Below, one piece after another: positions 1-11,925 of a stretch of 64,000 nt of DNA. The position numbers and the translations under genes are program-made. Below the pieces are notes generated by a model. That model did no database searches. It was not told the DNA's origin and saw only the letters and a program-made list of their open reading frames with translations. Position 1 is the first letter of the stretch. Every line of letters starts with the position of its first letter. The stretch is taken from NCBI GenBank assembly GCA_022592445.1, contig JABYQR010000135.1:46020-110019 (forward strand). The letters are read 5' to 3'. This DNA comes from Cytidiella melzeri (Eukaryota > Basidiomycota > Agaricomycetes > Polyporales > Irpicaceae).

Positions 1-362
1 GAAACTTTCTCCTCGCCGCTCGGCATTGTGTACAGCACTTTGTCCGACTTGGGCGAAGATCGCCCAAGCAAAACAAACATGAGGCTGCAGCGTTCAATCA
101 GTGCAGTACATTGGCAAGAATTGAGATTCCCCGTCATCTACACGCCCATCCGGAAGAGTGTTCAAGCGAGCGCGTTATCTAATCAAGCCCTAACCCCAGC
201 ACTAGATCTCACCGGTCACCCCTGGGTGCTTGATCAGCAATTGCATCCGAGTTCAGACTTGGTTAGTGGTGGTCACACCCGTCGAGCACTACCATGCCCT
301 GAACATAATCCACCACCCATACCCGTACATATTGCTTTGCTCTTCTTTACAGCTATCGTAGA
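1..362. other. Left-edge intergenic region, possible divergent gene start
   Basis: No convincing exon is seen between the edge and the RBR gene. On the minus strand an ATG at 24-26 opens a frame (MPSGEEKV...) that runs off the window, so a divergent gene may begin here, but only eight codons are visible. The rest would be the shared promoter. The longest plus-strand open frame lacks an ATG start and matches nothing known. Confidence 0.3.
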
Positions 363-2025
363 ATGGTGTGCACAGCAGATTCTGAGGACGTACAGCGTTG
401 TGCTGAGCTTCGCAATGAGGAGTGGGAAGTAATACAGGTGAGTTACTCTTCCCATGCACTCGCAATAATGACAAGAGCCTGTCGTTATCCTCTAGTCTAT
501 ATACCCGGACTACATTTCTAGTAGTGCTAATGGAGGAGTCATCAAATTGGAGATACCAGTTGAGCTTCCACAGCCTACGGAAGTCATTATCACGGCGGAG
601 GGCGACCCTCAGCCACGCCTTCAGGTCCAGAAGGAAGCAAACATACCCGCAATCTTTCTAAATGCTCTTCCTCCTTTGTTGCTGGAAATTATACTACCAC
701 CTCTATACCCACTCCACCTTCCTCCGGTGATACTCTCGGTTCACGCAACACATTCGTGGCTTACGCCGAAGACGGTTGATCTGCAGCAGAGACTCATAAA
801 GCTCTGGCAGAAAGGCGAAGGAGCACTGTATGGATGGATTGAATGGTTTCGCTCCGCCGAGTTCTTGGACGCCGTGGGTTTAGCAGGAGACGCAGGAAGT
901 GGGAAGTGCATACGGTCAGACACATTTCGTGCCGAGTTTCATGTTTGACTGAGTAGCGACACAGATTAACTCATGCTTCGCCGCAATTGCTCTTGCCCCT
1001 ACTTATTGCACACGACGCAGACATGCAACAGTCACGGTTCTGTGAAATGTCATACTCTTGTGAAATATGTCTGACGTCGATCAAAGGGGCGCGTTGTCTT
1101 AGACTCTCTTGCGCGCATGTCTTCTGTCGCTCCTGCTTAGGGGACTTTTGGGCCTTGAGCATCAAGGAGGGCGATGTCGGCAAGGTTGGTTGCCCTGATC
1201 CCAGTTGTGTCAAAAGGGCGCAGGAAGCCTCTGAGGAAGAGGTTAGGAGGGTTGTCACAGAGGAAGAAGTTCAGCGATGGCAGTGGTTGCGGCACAAGCG
1301 ATTATTGGAAAAAGGTGGGCATTTGCAGCATGGATATGTGATGTTATGTGGCTGAGTGCTTGCAGATCCTACTATGATATACTGCCCTGTCTGCCAAAAC
1401 CCCGTACCCAGACCTCCCGACGCTGAGGAAAGCTCTCCTTGGGAAAGACTCCGCACATGCGGCGGCTGTGAATACTCGTTTTGCGCGTATTGCAGGCGCA
1501 CTTGGTGCGTCGTCAGCTACCGATATGACTGTAAATTTGGTTGACGCCTTCCCCACAGGCATGGTTCAGTCAACGAATGTGCAATGAGCTCTACAGAGTC
1601 ATTTGTGATGGCATACATACAATTGGCCGAAGGCTCGCCTGCGCGGGCATTGCTGGAGTGCAGATATGGTCGGGCGAATATCCGCCGACTCGTAGCTAAA
1701 TACGAAGAAGACCAGGCGAATAAGAAGTGGATGGACAAGGCGACGATGGCGTGCCCGGGCTGCCGCATCAAGGTGGAGAAGGCCTACGGGTGTAATCATG
1801 TACGTTGTTCCGCTGCTGTATGTACACTACTAACGAAGGTTTTTGTCTAAGATGACATGCGCAAAGTGCGGTCAACATTTTTGCTTTCGTTGTGGCGACA
1901 AGCTGCATGCGTCAAATCCGTACCAACATTTCTCCACTCCTGGTATTAGCTGTTATTCGAAGCTGTTTGACTACCAGAGCACGAATGAGGGGAGGCAGCC
2001 GATAGAGGGTTTTGACGTTTTATAA
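363..2025 (+). CDS. RWD-RING-IBR-RING (RBR) E3 ubiquitin ligase, RNF14/Itt1-like
   Basis: Likely an RBR ubiquitin ligase of the RNF14/Itt1 type, passing ubiquitin through a catalytic cysteine. The ATG at 363 opens a 25-codon exon (MVCTADSEDVQRCAELR) ending in GTGAGT at 438; exon 2 from 496 continues an RWD domain (about 500-900) with the usual hydrophobic, proline-rich core. RING1 follows at about 1065-1210 (CEICLTSIKG, then CAHVFCRSC), an IBR with YCPVCQNP and CRRTW at about 1378-1510, and RING2 with CPGCRIKVEKAYGCNH, split by an intron and resuming at MTCAKCGQHFCFRC. The predicted ubiquitin-accepting Cys is codon 1791-1793. At least six exons; the splices around 945-1060 are the least certain. 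The RWD-plus-RBR order separates it from Ariadne-type ligases. Stop at 2023-2025. Confidence 0.85.
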
Positions 2026-2337
2026 ATACAATGCAAGAATGTTTAATGATAGCGCTGAATATAATTAAGCGCGGGAGGGCGGCTCTATTTTGGGGGGAGG
2101 ACCGCCTCTGCATGCGCACCGACTCCTATCCTAAGTGTTCGTTGGGCCCGCACCTCTCTCCTTGTTTCTTTTCCACCAGCCTCACTTTTTGTGTCCTTCT
2201 ACGAGGCTGCGCGGGGCCATCCGATACCACCTTTCCTCATACCCTCATCTTACACTCATACCCTCACTGTTTCCCTAAACTCCCCGCCACGGCCCACTTC
2301 TGTACTTTCGCTCACATCTACCTCAAAGCCCAGGACA
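2026..2337. other. Promoter region of the multi-KH gene
   Basis: No exon is seen. The stretch becomes CT-rich from about 2145 (runs such as CTCTCTCCTTGTTTC), common just upstream of fungal start codons. An ATG-opened frame beginning at 2031 is not protein-like. Confidence 0.5.
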
Positions 2338-5300
2338 ATGGAAATCTACACGACGTCTTTTACTTATCCTCGACGCTCTCGTCTCACTCATTCTCCTGCC
2401 TCTTCCCTTGACTTCTCCTCCGACCTCAGGCCACAGGCCGACTCCTATTCCCAGCTCCATCAGCAGCATGTTAACAGTACTCTACCAGACTCTCAGGGGA
2501 CTGCGTCTCCCTCAGACTATGAAGCCGTCCAAAAGGTCGTCATGATGCCCATGGCCATCTACAACGTCCAAATCTCCTTCGCGCCCGCAGACCAAGGTCG
2601 GGCATGGAACTTTCAGATCTCTGGAGTCTATCAACAGGTCATGCTTGCCAGGGGAATGATTATGAAGGAATGTCCTATTCAGGTGCGTCTTCTGTTCTCG
2701 CTCAGGCGGATGAAATCTTTACCTTTCGCCCATTGTTATGCTTTGCGCAGAACCGTGCTATTATCAAGGTCGTGCGCTCAGACATCTTGGACTCGCCCGC
2801 GTCGAAGCCGTCTCTGAAAGCGGAAGTCCGCCGACGCCTAGACGAGATTGCGTCGCAGACATTCGCTCATATCGCTGTCGTTAACAGCACCGTCGCGCTC
2901 TCGACACGTTCTTTGCCTGATGGCGTCAGTAATAACGCTGGCTGGTCTGGTCTGGAGACAGAAAGGGTATGTGAACTCCAGATTACAGGCCAGGGCGACT
3001 CTGTTGAGCTCGCTCGCGTCCGATTGCTAGTCATGTTGGACGAAGTGGTAAGTATCCCACTTTTTTTAGTTACTTGGCCTTCTATTGAACTATTTTCAGA
3101 GCGGTCTCCACGCCGAATCTTGCGAGATTGACCAGAAGCTTCACGCCATTATTGCTGGCCGTAAGCGTAGCGTCTTGCAGACTATCATGGAGGAAACGGC
3201 GACCAACATATACATGCCGTCGCCGCTGCAAGGTCTGCTTGGCCCAGAGTTCGGTCAACCTTCCAACGCTTCGCCTGCTGCCCCTTCGAACAAGCTGAAT
3301 CCCAACGTTATCTGGATCACTGGCGAATTCTTTGGCGTACAACGCGCTCGCGATATGATATTCCAAGTCTCCATGAACAAGGTTAGTTGACACGTTATGT
3401 GTAGTCTCAAATAGCCAACAACTTCATCTACAGAGCAAGCAACTCATTTCCAGGGACACCGCGATTCTTCCTCGAAAGCTTGATTGGATGGTCACAGAGC
3501 GTGCCGAGGATTTGAAGGCTCTCATGCACGACAACGCCACATTCATTCAATTTCCCCCTATTGGTAGCTCTACGAGTATGATCACGGTTTTCGGTGACCA
3601 TCGTGTAAACATTCATAGAACAATTCGTGCCATCATGCAGCTGGTACGTAAATTGTGCCGTCGTGGCCTTGTCATTCTCCAATAGCTGACGCTTGTGTAA
3701 AGGCTTGCCAATTTTACGTCGCTTCTCTTTGGCTGCTTCCGGCCCAGTTCAACGTTCTTCTCTCCTCGGCCAATTTGAATCACGCGCAGGCCTCGACTAT
3801 CCTCAAGCAAATTTCATACTCCAGCGGAGCAGAAGTGGTTTTCAAAGGTATGAACTTTGAGATGAACGGTCTGGAACATGAAGTTCGCGCCGCTGTCAAC
3901 ATGCTCCTAGAGCTGGACATCGTCAAGGTAAATATGGATCGTTGACCTTTACTCTATCATTTCCATCCTTACTGGCCACATGTAGGCTTTCCATCACGAA
4001 ATACGGTTCCAGATTGAACTCGCCAACGAGCATAGAGAGTTTATCAGCGGCAAGAAGAACGGAAAGATCAACAAGATCATGCAGACGACGAACGTCAAGA
4101 TCAAGTTTGAGACCTTCAACGACCATAATTTTTTGATCGACATCGCAGGCAACGACGGGTCTGTCCTCCAAGGTCTTACTCTCCTTCAGGAGGAGTTGCC
4201 AGCGGAAATATCTTTCCATGTCCCTGAGTCCTACCACAAGCGTATCATTGGTGTTGGAGGTCGTAGTATCCAGCGCATCATGAAGAAGTACGGTGTTTAT
4301 GTAAAGTTCTCGAACGCCGAGGAGTTCGCAGCTATGGGTGGCTACAACGACAACGAGGACAATGTCGTTGCTAGGACTCCGGCGAAGAATGCACTGAACT
4401 TGGACAATCTCAAACAGTCTGTCATGGAACTGGTGAATCCGAAGGTGAGATTCGACGCCTTTCACGGTGATTGCCTTCGCATTGATGAGCCGTGTTCTTC
4501 AGGACAAAGATTATATCAATGAGACGGTTTCTATCCCTCGCAAGTACCATCGCACCCTTCTGGGCGAGAAGAGCATCTTCATCCATGATATCGAAGCAAA
4601 GACAAATTCAAAGTTCCGTTTCCCGGACAAGGAGACGGCTTCAGACTTGGTTACGATATTCGGCCCGGAGAGTCAAGTGCAAATAGCTGCAACGATGTTG
4701 CTGGTATGCAGTCTACCATTCGTTGGTATGGGTTATCACTGACGTCCGTCCATAGGATCATGTACCCTTTGAAGCGGATATGGCCGTACCACCCAATCCC
4801 GAGCTTAGCCGTATCTGCGCGTCTCCCGAATTCCTTGCTTTCGTTGACAAGGTCAAGAGGGATTTCCAAGTCATTATCGTGCCGAATATCAAGGTGGTAC
4901 CTCCTAGCCCAGGCCGCTCCTCTGAGGCTCCGATGGACTGCTCGTTCAAGTTCAGATGTCAGCGCAGCAACAGCGATTTCTTGATGACTGCTCGGGAAGT
5001 GCTCGAACAATTCCTTTTGAGCCACAATGTACATGTCTATCCTTCCGCGACCACGCGCACGCACAAGAGGGGCGACTCCTTCGCCGATGCCTTCCCGCAC
5101 TTCGACAGCAAAGTCCTTTCGACTGCACGGACGCGTCACCAAAGTACGCCGTCTCTCGTCTCCCTGCCCACCGTCCTGTCTTACCGACCTCGTCATGCAG
5201 ACTCCGCCGATCTTGGTCGACCTTCCGAGTCCATGATTGACCGTCGCCTGCGTCTTGCCAGCTCCTCTCCGGACGTGAAGGCGTTGTTCAATGGATCGCC

Positions 5301-5853
5301 CTCGTACATCTATCATGTCGAGGAGGAGGATGACTTCGATCAGCCCAACTATATTCCTGGACCTTTGGCGGATCAATGGACACCGCTGCCTCCCATTGTT
5401 AGTGGCGATCGTTCGTTGCGACATGCTCGAAGTGTGCTCATGCAGTCTTCTCAGGGCTCTCAGCTACCCATCCGTGCTCGTCAGAGCGAAGATGCGCTCA
5501 AGCGTGGATCAGACTCCCTTCTTGAGGCGAAACTGAAAGACCAGCTGTCGAAGCCGCGTTCGCTGACGAACCGCGCTCAGTCTCTTGACCTGACCATGTC
5601 TCTCTCACGTATCAACGAGTCCTCAAGACTGTCGCGACCGGATTCTCCAGAGAATTCGATCACTGAGACCGGCGGATCAAGTCCCACTTCCATCAACACC
5701 CCCTCTTTCCCCAGTGTCTATGCCTCGCCCTCGCCGGCCTTCAACCGCTCCAGCGCAGGTTCAGCACACGGCAGTATTGGACGATCCGGTATCGCGCTCG
5801 ACGATGAGGCCGTTGAAGAGGTTTCCAGGGTCATTTCAAACCTTGGCCTCTGA
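2338..5853 (+). CDS. Multi-KH-domain RNA-binding protein (Khd4/vigilin/Bicaudal-C-like)
   Basis: A cytoplasmic-type RNA-binding protein with tandem KH folds, of the kind that binds mRNAs and controls their stability or transport. Eight exons join cleanly: 2338-2682, 2751-3047, 3100-3381, 3434-3643, 3703-3927, 3986-4444, 4503-4703 and 4756-5853, giving 1038 residues. KH-like units fill about residues 80-700. The clearest GxxG-type loops are GKKNGKI near residue 475 and IIGVGGRS near 543; the unit near 620 has a degenerate loop (LLGEKSIF), and others are also divergent. The last 330 residues are Ser/Pro-rich and probably disordered. Architecture resembles fungal multi-KH proteins such as Ustilago Khd4, but which subfamily needs a tree. 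All introns are phase 0 and 50-70 nt, and no breaks are seen. Confidence 0.85.
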
Positions 5854-6625
5854 AACGTTTGGCGTTCGAAGTGTTGTAGAAAATTCGCAGAACGGGCGGG
5901 ACTCTGCCTGCACACTTTTCACAAGTCTCTTTCTCTTTCGCCCCTTTCGCGACACAGGTGTGTGTACATCGCCCCCTCGGCGCAACCAAAAAATTGCGAC
6001 GGCCAGTTCTCCCCTGTTTTTCGATCAGTTATCGATATATATTCACATATCGTGTCTGCGGCTTCCAAATTTTCTGTGTGGGACCGTATGTAACGGTGTA
6101 TCCACTTTTCCCCTCTCGTTACGATGTTGATTTTCGACTTCTGTTCTGTTTCTCGGCTGATCTTCGTTCTCCATCTCTGTTATCCTCTTTATCTCTCTTC
6201 GTGCAATGGTTCCAAGAGACTCGTTGCCACTCTCTCTCTCTCTTTCTCTGTCTCTGTCTCTGTCTCTGTCTCTGTCTCTGTCTCTCTCTTTCTCCCACAT
6301 ACACATTTATACGCATCAATATTGTTGCGCTTCTACAATTACTGAGTACACTTCAAATTCAAATTATATAGCTACGCCTTACCGCCAGCTAACCTAGAGA
6401 TCTCGCCGTGTACCATACATATCCTCTCTCTCGTGCTCAAGTTAACAAAACCATCACCTTCTTATTGCCCCCGTGTGCGCTGAAACTGCAAGACTAGTGC
6501 TCATCTCCTGGAGCTCATCGTCGCTTAACATGCGATGCGTAATTATCAATTGCTACCGATATACATACGTGCGTCGACGCGTCTTGAGAGCCTAATGGTG
6601 TAAGCACCCAAACATTAGTTCCCTT
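5854..6625. other. Convergent 3' intergenic region with microsatellite
   Basis: This lies between the multi-KH gene (+) and the V-ATPase subunit C gene (-), so it should hold both 3' UTRs and terminators. It contains pyrimidine-rich stretches and a simple repeat (separate entry). The plus- and minus-strand open frames over the repeat are repeat translations, not genes. Confidence 0.6.
6231..6293. repeat. TCTCTG/CT microsatellite
   Basis: A 63-bp simple-sequence tract: CT dinucleotides, then about five tandem hexamers CTGTCT, then CT again and TTTCTCCC. It sits in the 3' flank of the multi-KH gene and is probably length-variable between strains. Confidence 0.9.
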
Positions 6626-8264
6626 CTATAGCGTTATCCACGGCACCTCAAAGAGAACAAAGTCAAAAAACTCCTGCTCGAGCAGTCCTTGGTATTCGCC
6701 CGCAAACTCTTCCGTCGTCGCGTTGGATGATTTAGAAGTTTTGTTCGAAGTCGTCGAGTTCGATCGGCGTCCGAGGTATGCGAATTGAGACTGCAACGTC
6801 GTCAGTGTTCGCTTGATAGACTTTGCCTCCGGCTGAAAAAGGTTTTTGTTCAGTATAGGGTGTCGGTGGTTTGTGGACGGGGAGAATACATACTTTGATG
6901 ACGAACCCGACGTAGTTTGCAGGTAGACCGTATCGCAAGACACTTTCTACAAAGAGGTGGAGAACCTTGAGATGTACTAATATTTGGAACGCCTCGGAGA
7001 AATTCGTTCGAGATATTTGGAGCAGCTCCGTCTACAGAACATTACGAGTCAGTCAGGGTGCTATGGAAGCGCATATTTGTTACCCAAAGCTCCTTCTCCG
7101 TAGTATCTGCTGCTTCTAGTTCTTCTTTCTGCTTTTGGATTTGATCTTCGGAGAACTCAAAATCGCGTACAATGAACCTAACGGGAGCAAATTTGGTGAA
7201 TAGTTGGGACAAACTATGCATGCACGACGTACTTGTTCTCTCGGCACTTCTGAATGAACTCATCATGGACACGCTTGAAGATGACCACCGAAAACAAACT
7301 ATACTCGTCGTCGGAGGTGACCAGTCTATCAAAGCACACGTCAGTGGATCCATTCGAAACGATATACCTGAGTTAGGCTCACGTCGACGAACGAGGCACT
7401 ACAAAGCCGGTCAATCGTTCGTACTTGCTACTCCACTCCTTGACAAGGTTTCTACCCTTTCACTGTCAGAGAGCACCGAACCCATACGTGGATTGTACGC
7501 ACTTTGGCACAGCAACCAGTTGCGTCTCCATGTATTCCGACTCATTGATAAAGTTCTCTTTCTTGACGACATCTACCAATGATCGTACTGAGAGGTTGCC
7601 TCTGGAAGGCATGTTTCATTTCTCTAATCCTTGTAATGAGATGACAGGACTCACGTCTTCTTCCGTTGCATCTGCTGCAAGGAGCCCTTTGCGAGATTAT
7701 AGCTCTGTAACTTTGTCTTCATTACATTGTCAATAGAGGCCATCTCCTTTTTACGATAAACACGCGTCAACTCTGTCTTGCATCTCAAACAGTCATGCAC
7801 AAACCCACCTTTGCAAGAACATCGAGCATCTCTCGCAGCCCTCTCTGCACCCCATACCTCCCTTCGTTCCATCTCCACCCCGCCAACAGATATTCGTCCA
7901 CAGGTCGTTCGTTCACCAGAATGTGCTGCGAAAGTTTCCCGGGGTCGTTGTTGAGGAGGTTGCGAAGGGTGTCGACGGTCTTGGCCACTGTCGCGGTGAA
8001 GAATGTGTCCTGTTTGGGCAGATCTTCCGACAGTGCCACCAGAGAGTCCAGCGTTCCTGTCTTATTGATATCATAGTTTAAGATGCGTTATCGTTAGAGT
8101 GTGCATTCATTATGGCGCACCTTGAAAGAGGGAATGGGTAGTTGAGAGAGACTGAGAGCGGCCTTGGACTGTGCCCCGAGTTTAGTATGGAGTTCCTGAA
8201 GCGTGCCTTCGGAATCGCCGTCGTTCGGGATGGCAATCAGCCAGGTGCTCTGATCAGAGGGCAT
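6626..8264 (-). CDS. VMA5: V-type proton ATPase subunit C (Vma5)
   Basis: Subunit C of the peripheral stalk of the vacuolar H+-ATPase, which clamps V1 to Vo during reversible assembly. The ATG at 8264 gives MPSDQSTWLIAIPNDG, the usual N-terminus, and exon 1 ends in PSFK before the family motif TGTLDSLVALSEDLPKQD. Later exons carry the head region (VDEYLLAGWRWNEGRYG), the conserved FIVRDFEFSEDQI block, then VESVLRYGLPANYVGFVI and a C-terminal EFFDFVLFEVPW. The first intron must end at AAG/ACAGGA to keep the TGTLD frame. Several short introns follow; inner boundaries were not all resolved. The stop is TAG (complement of 6626-6628). It is divergent from the sulfurtransferase gene, with about 220 bp between their ATGs. 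Confidence 0.9.
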
Positions 8265-8484
8265 TGTTCACGTCCAGGCACGTAGCAACGGTGTTTCCAG
8301 ACGGTGGTCGCAGAGCAAAACGGATCGCAGAACAGGTCTGCAGTTGCACTGGGAGGGATGAAGTCACGTACTATGGGCGTCTATCTTAGCACTACGCTAC
8401 CAAGCCAGCATCGTGACTTTGCTCGTCCAAGCTCGCTTACGGTAAATGACTTGTTCACAACCTTGACTTACGACTCACTCGAAA

Positions 8485-9789
8485 ATGTCTGTCTTCCGCC
8501 TCTGTCGTGCATCAGGTCTCGTTCCACGTCTGAGGTTTACAGCCAGACAGATGTCCTCGTATGGCGACAACTGCCCATACGTGCTGTCCCCGCATCAGCT
8601 GCAGGACCTCAGAGACGAGGGTGACAGCGACATTGCCATCCTGGATGCTAGCTGGCACATGCCCAACAGCCCGCGAGATGCCAATCGCGAATTCATGTCA
8701 CAGCACATCCCACAAGCACGCCGGCTTGACCTTGACCAAGTCTCCAGCGATCATCCACTTGGTCTCAAACACATGCTCCCAACACCAGATGTCTTTGCCA
8801 AAGCTTGCGGTACGCGCTATTTTGATTTGCAGAAGGATGCTATACAGAGGTTCACGAGTAGCGGCCGCGTAAACAGAGGAACTTGGCATCTCTCGATCTT
8901 CCCATGTTGTCCTGTGAGTTCGTACGCTTCCTTCCTTAATCTCAAGACCTACTTGTCTCTAGATATGACACACTTGGGGTGTTCTCCTCCCCGCGTGCTT
9001 TGTACACATTCCGTGCATTTGGCCACAAGCGATCAAGTATACTCGACGGCGGTTTACCTAATTGGCTTGTCCATGGAGGCAAAACCTCAGGGAAGCAATA
9101 TGATGCACCCAAAGTCACCTACGAGCCACCAGCGTTGGATGTAGATGCTGTCCGCAGTAAGTTATCAAAAATCGAATTGTAGATATCCGAACGCAACTGA
9201 ATAATGGCAGATTACGAGCAAGTCGTCACAAACTCGGCTTTTGATCCGTCGTCTTCGCCAGAAACAGAGCTTGTCCTCGATGCTCGTTCCCGCGGTCGGT
9301 CAGTGATTTCTATTTCTTTCGACAGCTTCTCCATCTCATTCTTCCTTGGTCACATAGGTTCCAAGGCACCGACCCAGAACCACGCCCAGGTCTCCCGTCC
9401 GGACACATCCCTCACTCTCGTTCTCTCCCCTTCACGGAGTTCCTCCAAAATAACGAGGTAAAGTCGCTCACGACCGGAGAGCCAATCACGTTCACTACCA
9501 TGGCCTCGTCGGAACGCATGATCGCAGCGCTGGAGAACGCGCTGGGTCCCGAGTACGCTCGAGACGTCTTTGCGGGCAAGCGTGGCGTGGTCACCACTTG
9601 TGGGAGTGGTATGACAGCCGGGGTGCTCTGGCTCGGTCTCCAAATACTTGGCGTCCATAGAGTTGGGCTGTATGATGAGGTGAGGAAGCATCCAGGTTGT
9701 GCATGGAAAACTGGATCTGATTCGTTGCTTCTTAGTCGTGGACCGGATACGCGGCGCGAGAAGGAAGTGCTATTGTGAAGGGCAAATAA
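8485..9789 (+). CDS. 3-mercaptopyruvate/thiosulfate sulfurtransferase, two rhodanese domains
   Basis: Transfers sulfane sulfur from mercaptopyruvate or thiosulfate to acceptors; fungal relatives (Tum1) supply sulfur for tRNA thiolation and detoxify cyanide. The first residues (MSVFRLCRASGLVPRLRFTA) are basic, Ser/Arg-rich and free of acids, as in a mitochondrial presequence. Domain 1 holds ILDASWHMPN and REFMSQHIPQARRLDLD; domain 2 holds LVLDARSRGRF and the active loop CGSGMTAGV with the catalytic Cys at 9599-9601. CGSGxTA is the mercaptopyruvate-type loop. Splices recovered include ACG/AGGAACTTGG and CCT/ATATGAC, giving SSHVVLYDTLGVFSSP. The last exon encodes SWTGYAAREGSAIVKGK and stops at 9787-9789. 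Confidence 0.9.
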
Positions 9790-10271
9790 AAGCATGCCAG
9801 GCATGCAATACTCAGAACGTCGAATGTCCACAAAGTCGCGGCATTTTACTGCTGTATCTATTTGGGGTATGATTGAATCAAGTAAATCAGCATAGCATGC
9901 ATTCAATTCTGACTTCCTTGCATGACACAGCCACATCAGTGCTAGGACAGTCTCAGGTGAACTATTCAGTTATGGCATGCGTCCGTTCGAGGACACGAGT
10001 AAACATGCTGTGAAGTCGTGCGCACGAATTCTATACAACAGAAGGTGAGGACTACTACACCCTGATACAACAATTTCCGACCACAGGACATTACATAGAA
10101 GTACAAGAGATCAATCGCACACTGCATGTTGATTCTCACAAATATGCCGGCCAACCCTGCATACATCCCACTTCCCAACCTCCCTGTCAATTCATCCCCG
10201 GACCAGGATATGACTGCGTGCGTGTAGAACGCCACTCGAGGAATTCCAAGCAAAGGCTGTCGCACTCTCTC
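9790..10271. other. Convergent intergenic region
   Basis: No exon is recognised between the sulfurtransferase stop and the stop of the minus-strand small gene. GCATGC motifs recur (9793-9806 and 9974-9979), but no clear repeat unit emerges. It probably holds both 3' UTRs. Confidence 0.4.
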
Positions 10272-10852
10272 TCAGTGCGCCAACTCAATAGCAGGCACGA
10301 AGCCGTGCATCTGATGTCGACAGTGGTCCAGCATACCGATGAACGGGGGAGGCGAGTGCGAGATGATTTTGCCTGTCGCGTAGGCGGGTCTGCCGCTGTA
10401 CACAACGTCCAAGCGGTACCTGCTGCCTTTGCGTAAAAGTGTGTATCGCCACCTGAGTAACGAGAGTCACGGCGAGTCGTGTTTAGCTGAAATCGTGGCG
10501 GACATGTAAAGAGGACGACGCACCCTTCCATGAGGAGAATGTTGTACTGAAGCTGGGACGCCTCCTTCATGAGCCGCAAGCGCGCGAATTGGACGGCTTT
10601 CCGCAGTTCCGCGACGTTCTTGATTTCGTGCTGGAGCTCGACCAACAAGTCGGTGTCGTGCATGCGCAGGACCTCCATTTCTGTTGAGGCGAAAGAATAG
10701 AAAAAATCTAAGGCTTCGCGCGGGATTGAACTCAGGTGTATATATATACACGCACCGCTATCCTCGTCCCACATCGGGACTGGCGAGACAAGCCGAGAGT
10801 CGACGACTTCCCATGGAGCTTCCCTCCGTCTGAAGTGTTTGGAGAAGAGCAT
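10272..10852 (-). CDS. Conserved-looking small protein of unknown function (144 aa)
   Basis: I do not recognise this protein. Three exons (10852-10756, 10680-10524, 10452-10272) join in frame to 435 nt. Splices are AGCG/gtgcgt..cag/AAATGG and GAAGG/gtgcgt..cag/GTGGCG. The start is the first ATG (MLFSKHFRRREAPWEVV); the open frame upstream has no ATG. The middle is a probable helix (VELQHEIKNVAELRKAVQFA) rich in charged heptads, followed by a basic stretch (LLRKGSRYRLDVVYSGRP) and a C-terminus ending in FVPAIELAH. There is no signal peptide or membrane segment. Good splice sites and a continuous frame over three exons support a real gene. The 10856-10870 upstream sequence gives no further clue. 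Confidence 0.6.
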
Positions 10853-11925
10853 GGATGAAAGCTGAAGGAGTGGAAGCGCAGGAGAGCCTCGCACTGTGAA
10901 ATAGGGCTGTGTGTTGTGGGCAATCACCGGCGGTGCGAGGGTTGCGGGTTGAAGCCACCACTAGCTTTATATAGGCTCCGACGGTGCATGGGTAGAGGAG
11001 GCCAAGTACTTATACCTGCTGCGGGGAGAAGGGGCCTCGCGTATCAATAATCAGATGGCAGCGAAGAGGTAACCGCACCGCCTTGTGATACTCATAGCCC
11101 GCACAAAGAGCACCTTTAGCGCAAGAATTTAGCATGAGCGAGAGAGCTAGGGAAGCCGTGGTATACACGCAGTAAACGTGCCGCCGCTAGCCTCGGAGGA
11201 GATTATAGCAAACGCCAATGGTTAAAGACAGGTATTAGAACCCGCTAACTGAGCAGGAGTGACCGAGAGACGTGGTCGTCTGGGATATGTGTGTCGTCTG
11301 GTACATACATGGCAATGTTCCCATTGACTTCAGCTTCCGCCACTACATTAGCACAGGTGTCCCGGAAAGCCGTGCCTCTGAAACCCAGTGTTCCTGTCAA
11401 AGATAACAACACAAATCGATTGGTGGGTTACGTACCTCTGATGACTCAGTGTCCCGGAGTATAAGTAGCAGGCCACGTATGTGGTGCAACTTGAATATCC
11501 AACGCGAGGCTCTGCGGTAAGACTCTGAATGCCATCGCACTGCGGAGTGATCATGATTATGAAGGCGTGATGGAACTGCGCCATCTAGCGCAGCAATGTA
11601 CAGCTTACAGCTAAAACACTACATGAGCGTTAGCATGATCAATGCGGCGCTGCATAGCCTGAGCGAGAAACAATCGAAGGAGCCAAACCAAGCGCTAGTT
11701 GCTTCCACGTGGCCGCCACAACGGCAATAATAGACGACATGACAACAGCACAGATGAGGCAACTGTAGACTTGAGGAACGCTCATGCGTGAATGCAACAG
11801 ACGGAAAACCGGTAAGTCTGGAGCACACTCTCGGGTCGAATTCGGCTTGTGCTCGCAATGTGTGCATGTGGACCTCAGCAACGTAACGACAATGCCCGTA
11901 GTAGCTACCCCCTACTACAATCTTT
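10853..11925. other. 1.07-kb gap without a recognised gene
   Basis: Two minus-strand open frames lie here (11584-11348 and 11881-11639). The second has a hydrophobic stretch (CLICAVVMSSIIAVVAATW), but neither shows a domain or a convincing exon chain. The region directly follows the Bim1-like gene on the same strand, so part is its 3' UTR. A small secreted or membrane protein cannot be excluded. Confidence 0.35.

Noticed and set aside
28..432. 134-codon plus-strand frame before the first RBR gene
   Set aside because: It starts without ATG and overlaps exon 1 of the ligase in another frame; no family similarity.
6043..6371. Open frames encoding Arg-Asp or Leu-Ser dipeptide repeats on both strands
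   Set aside because: They are translations of the CT/CTGTCT microsatellite.
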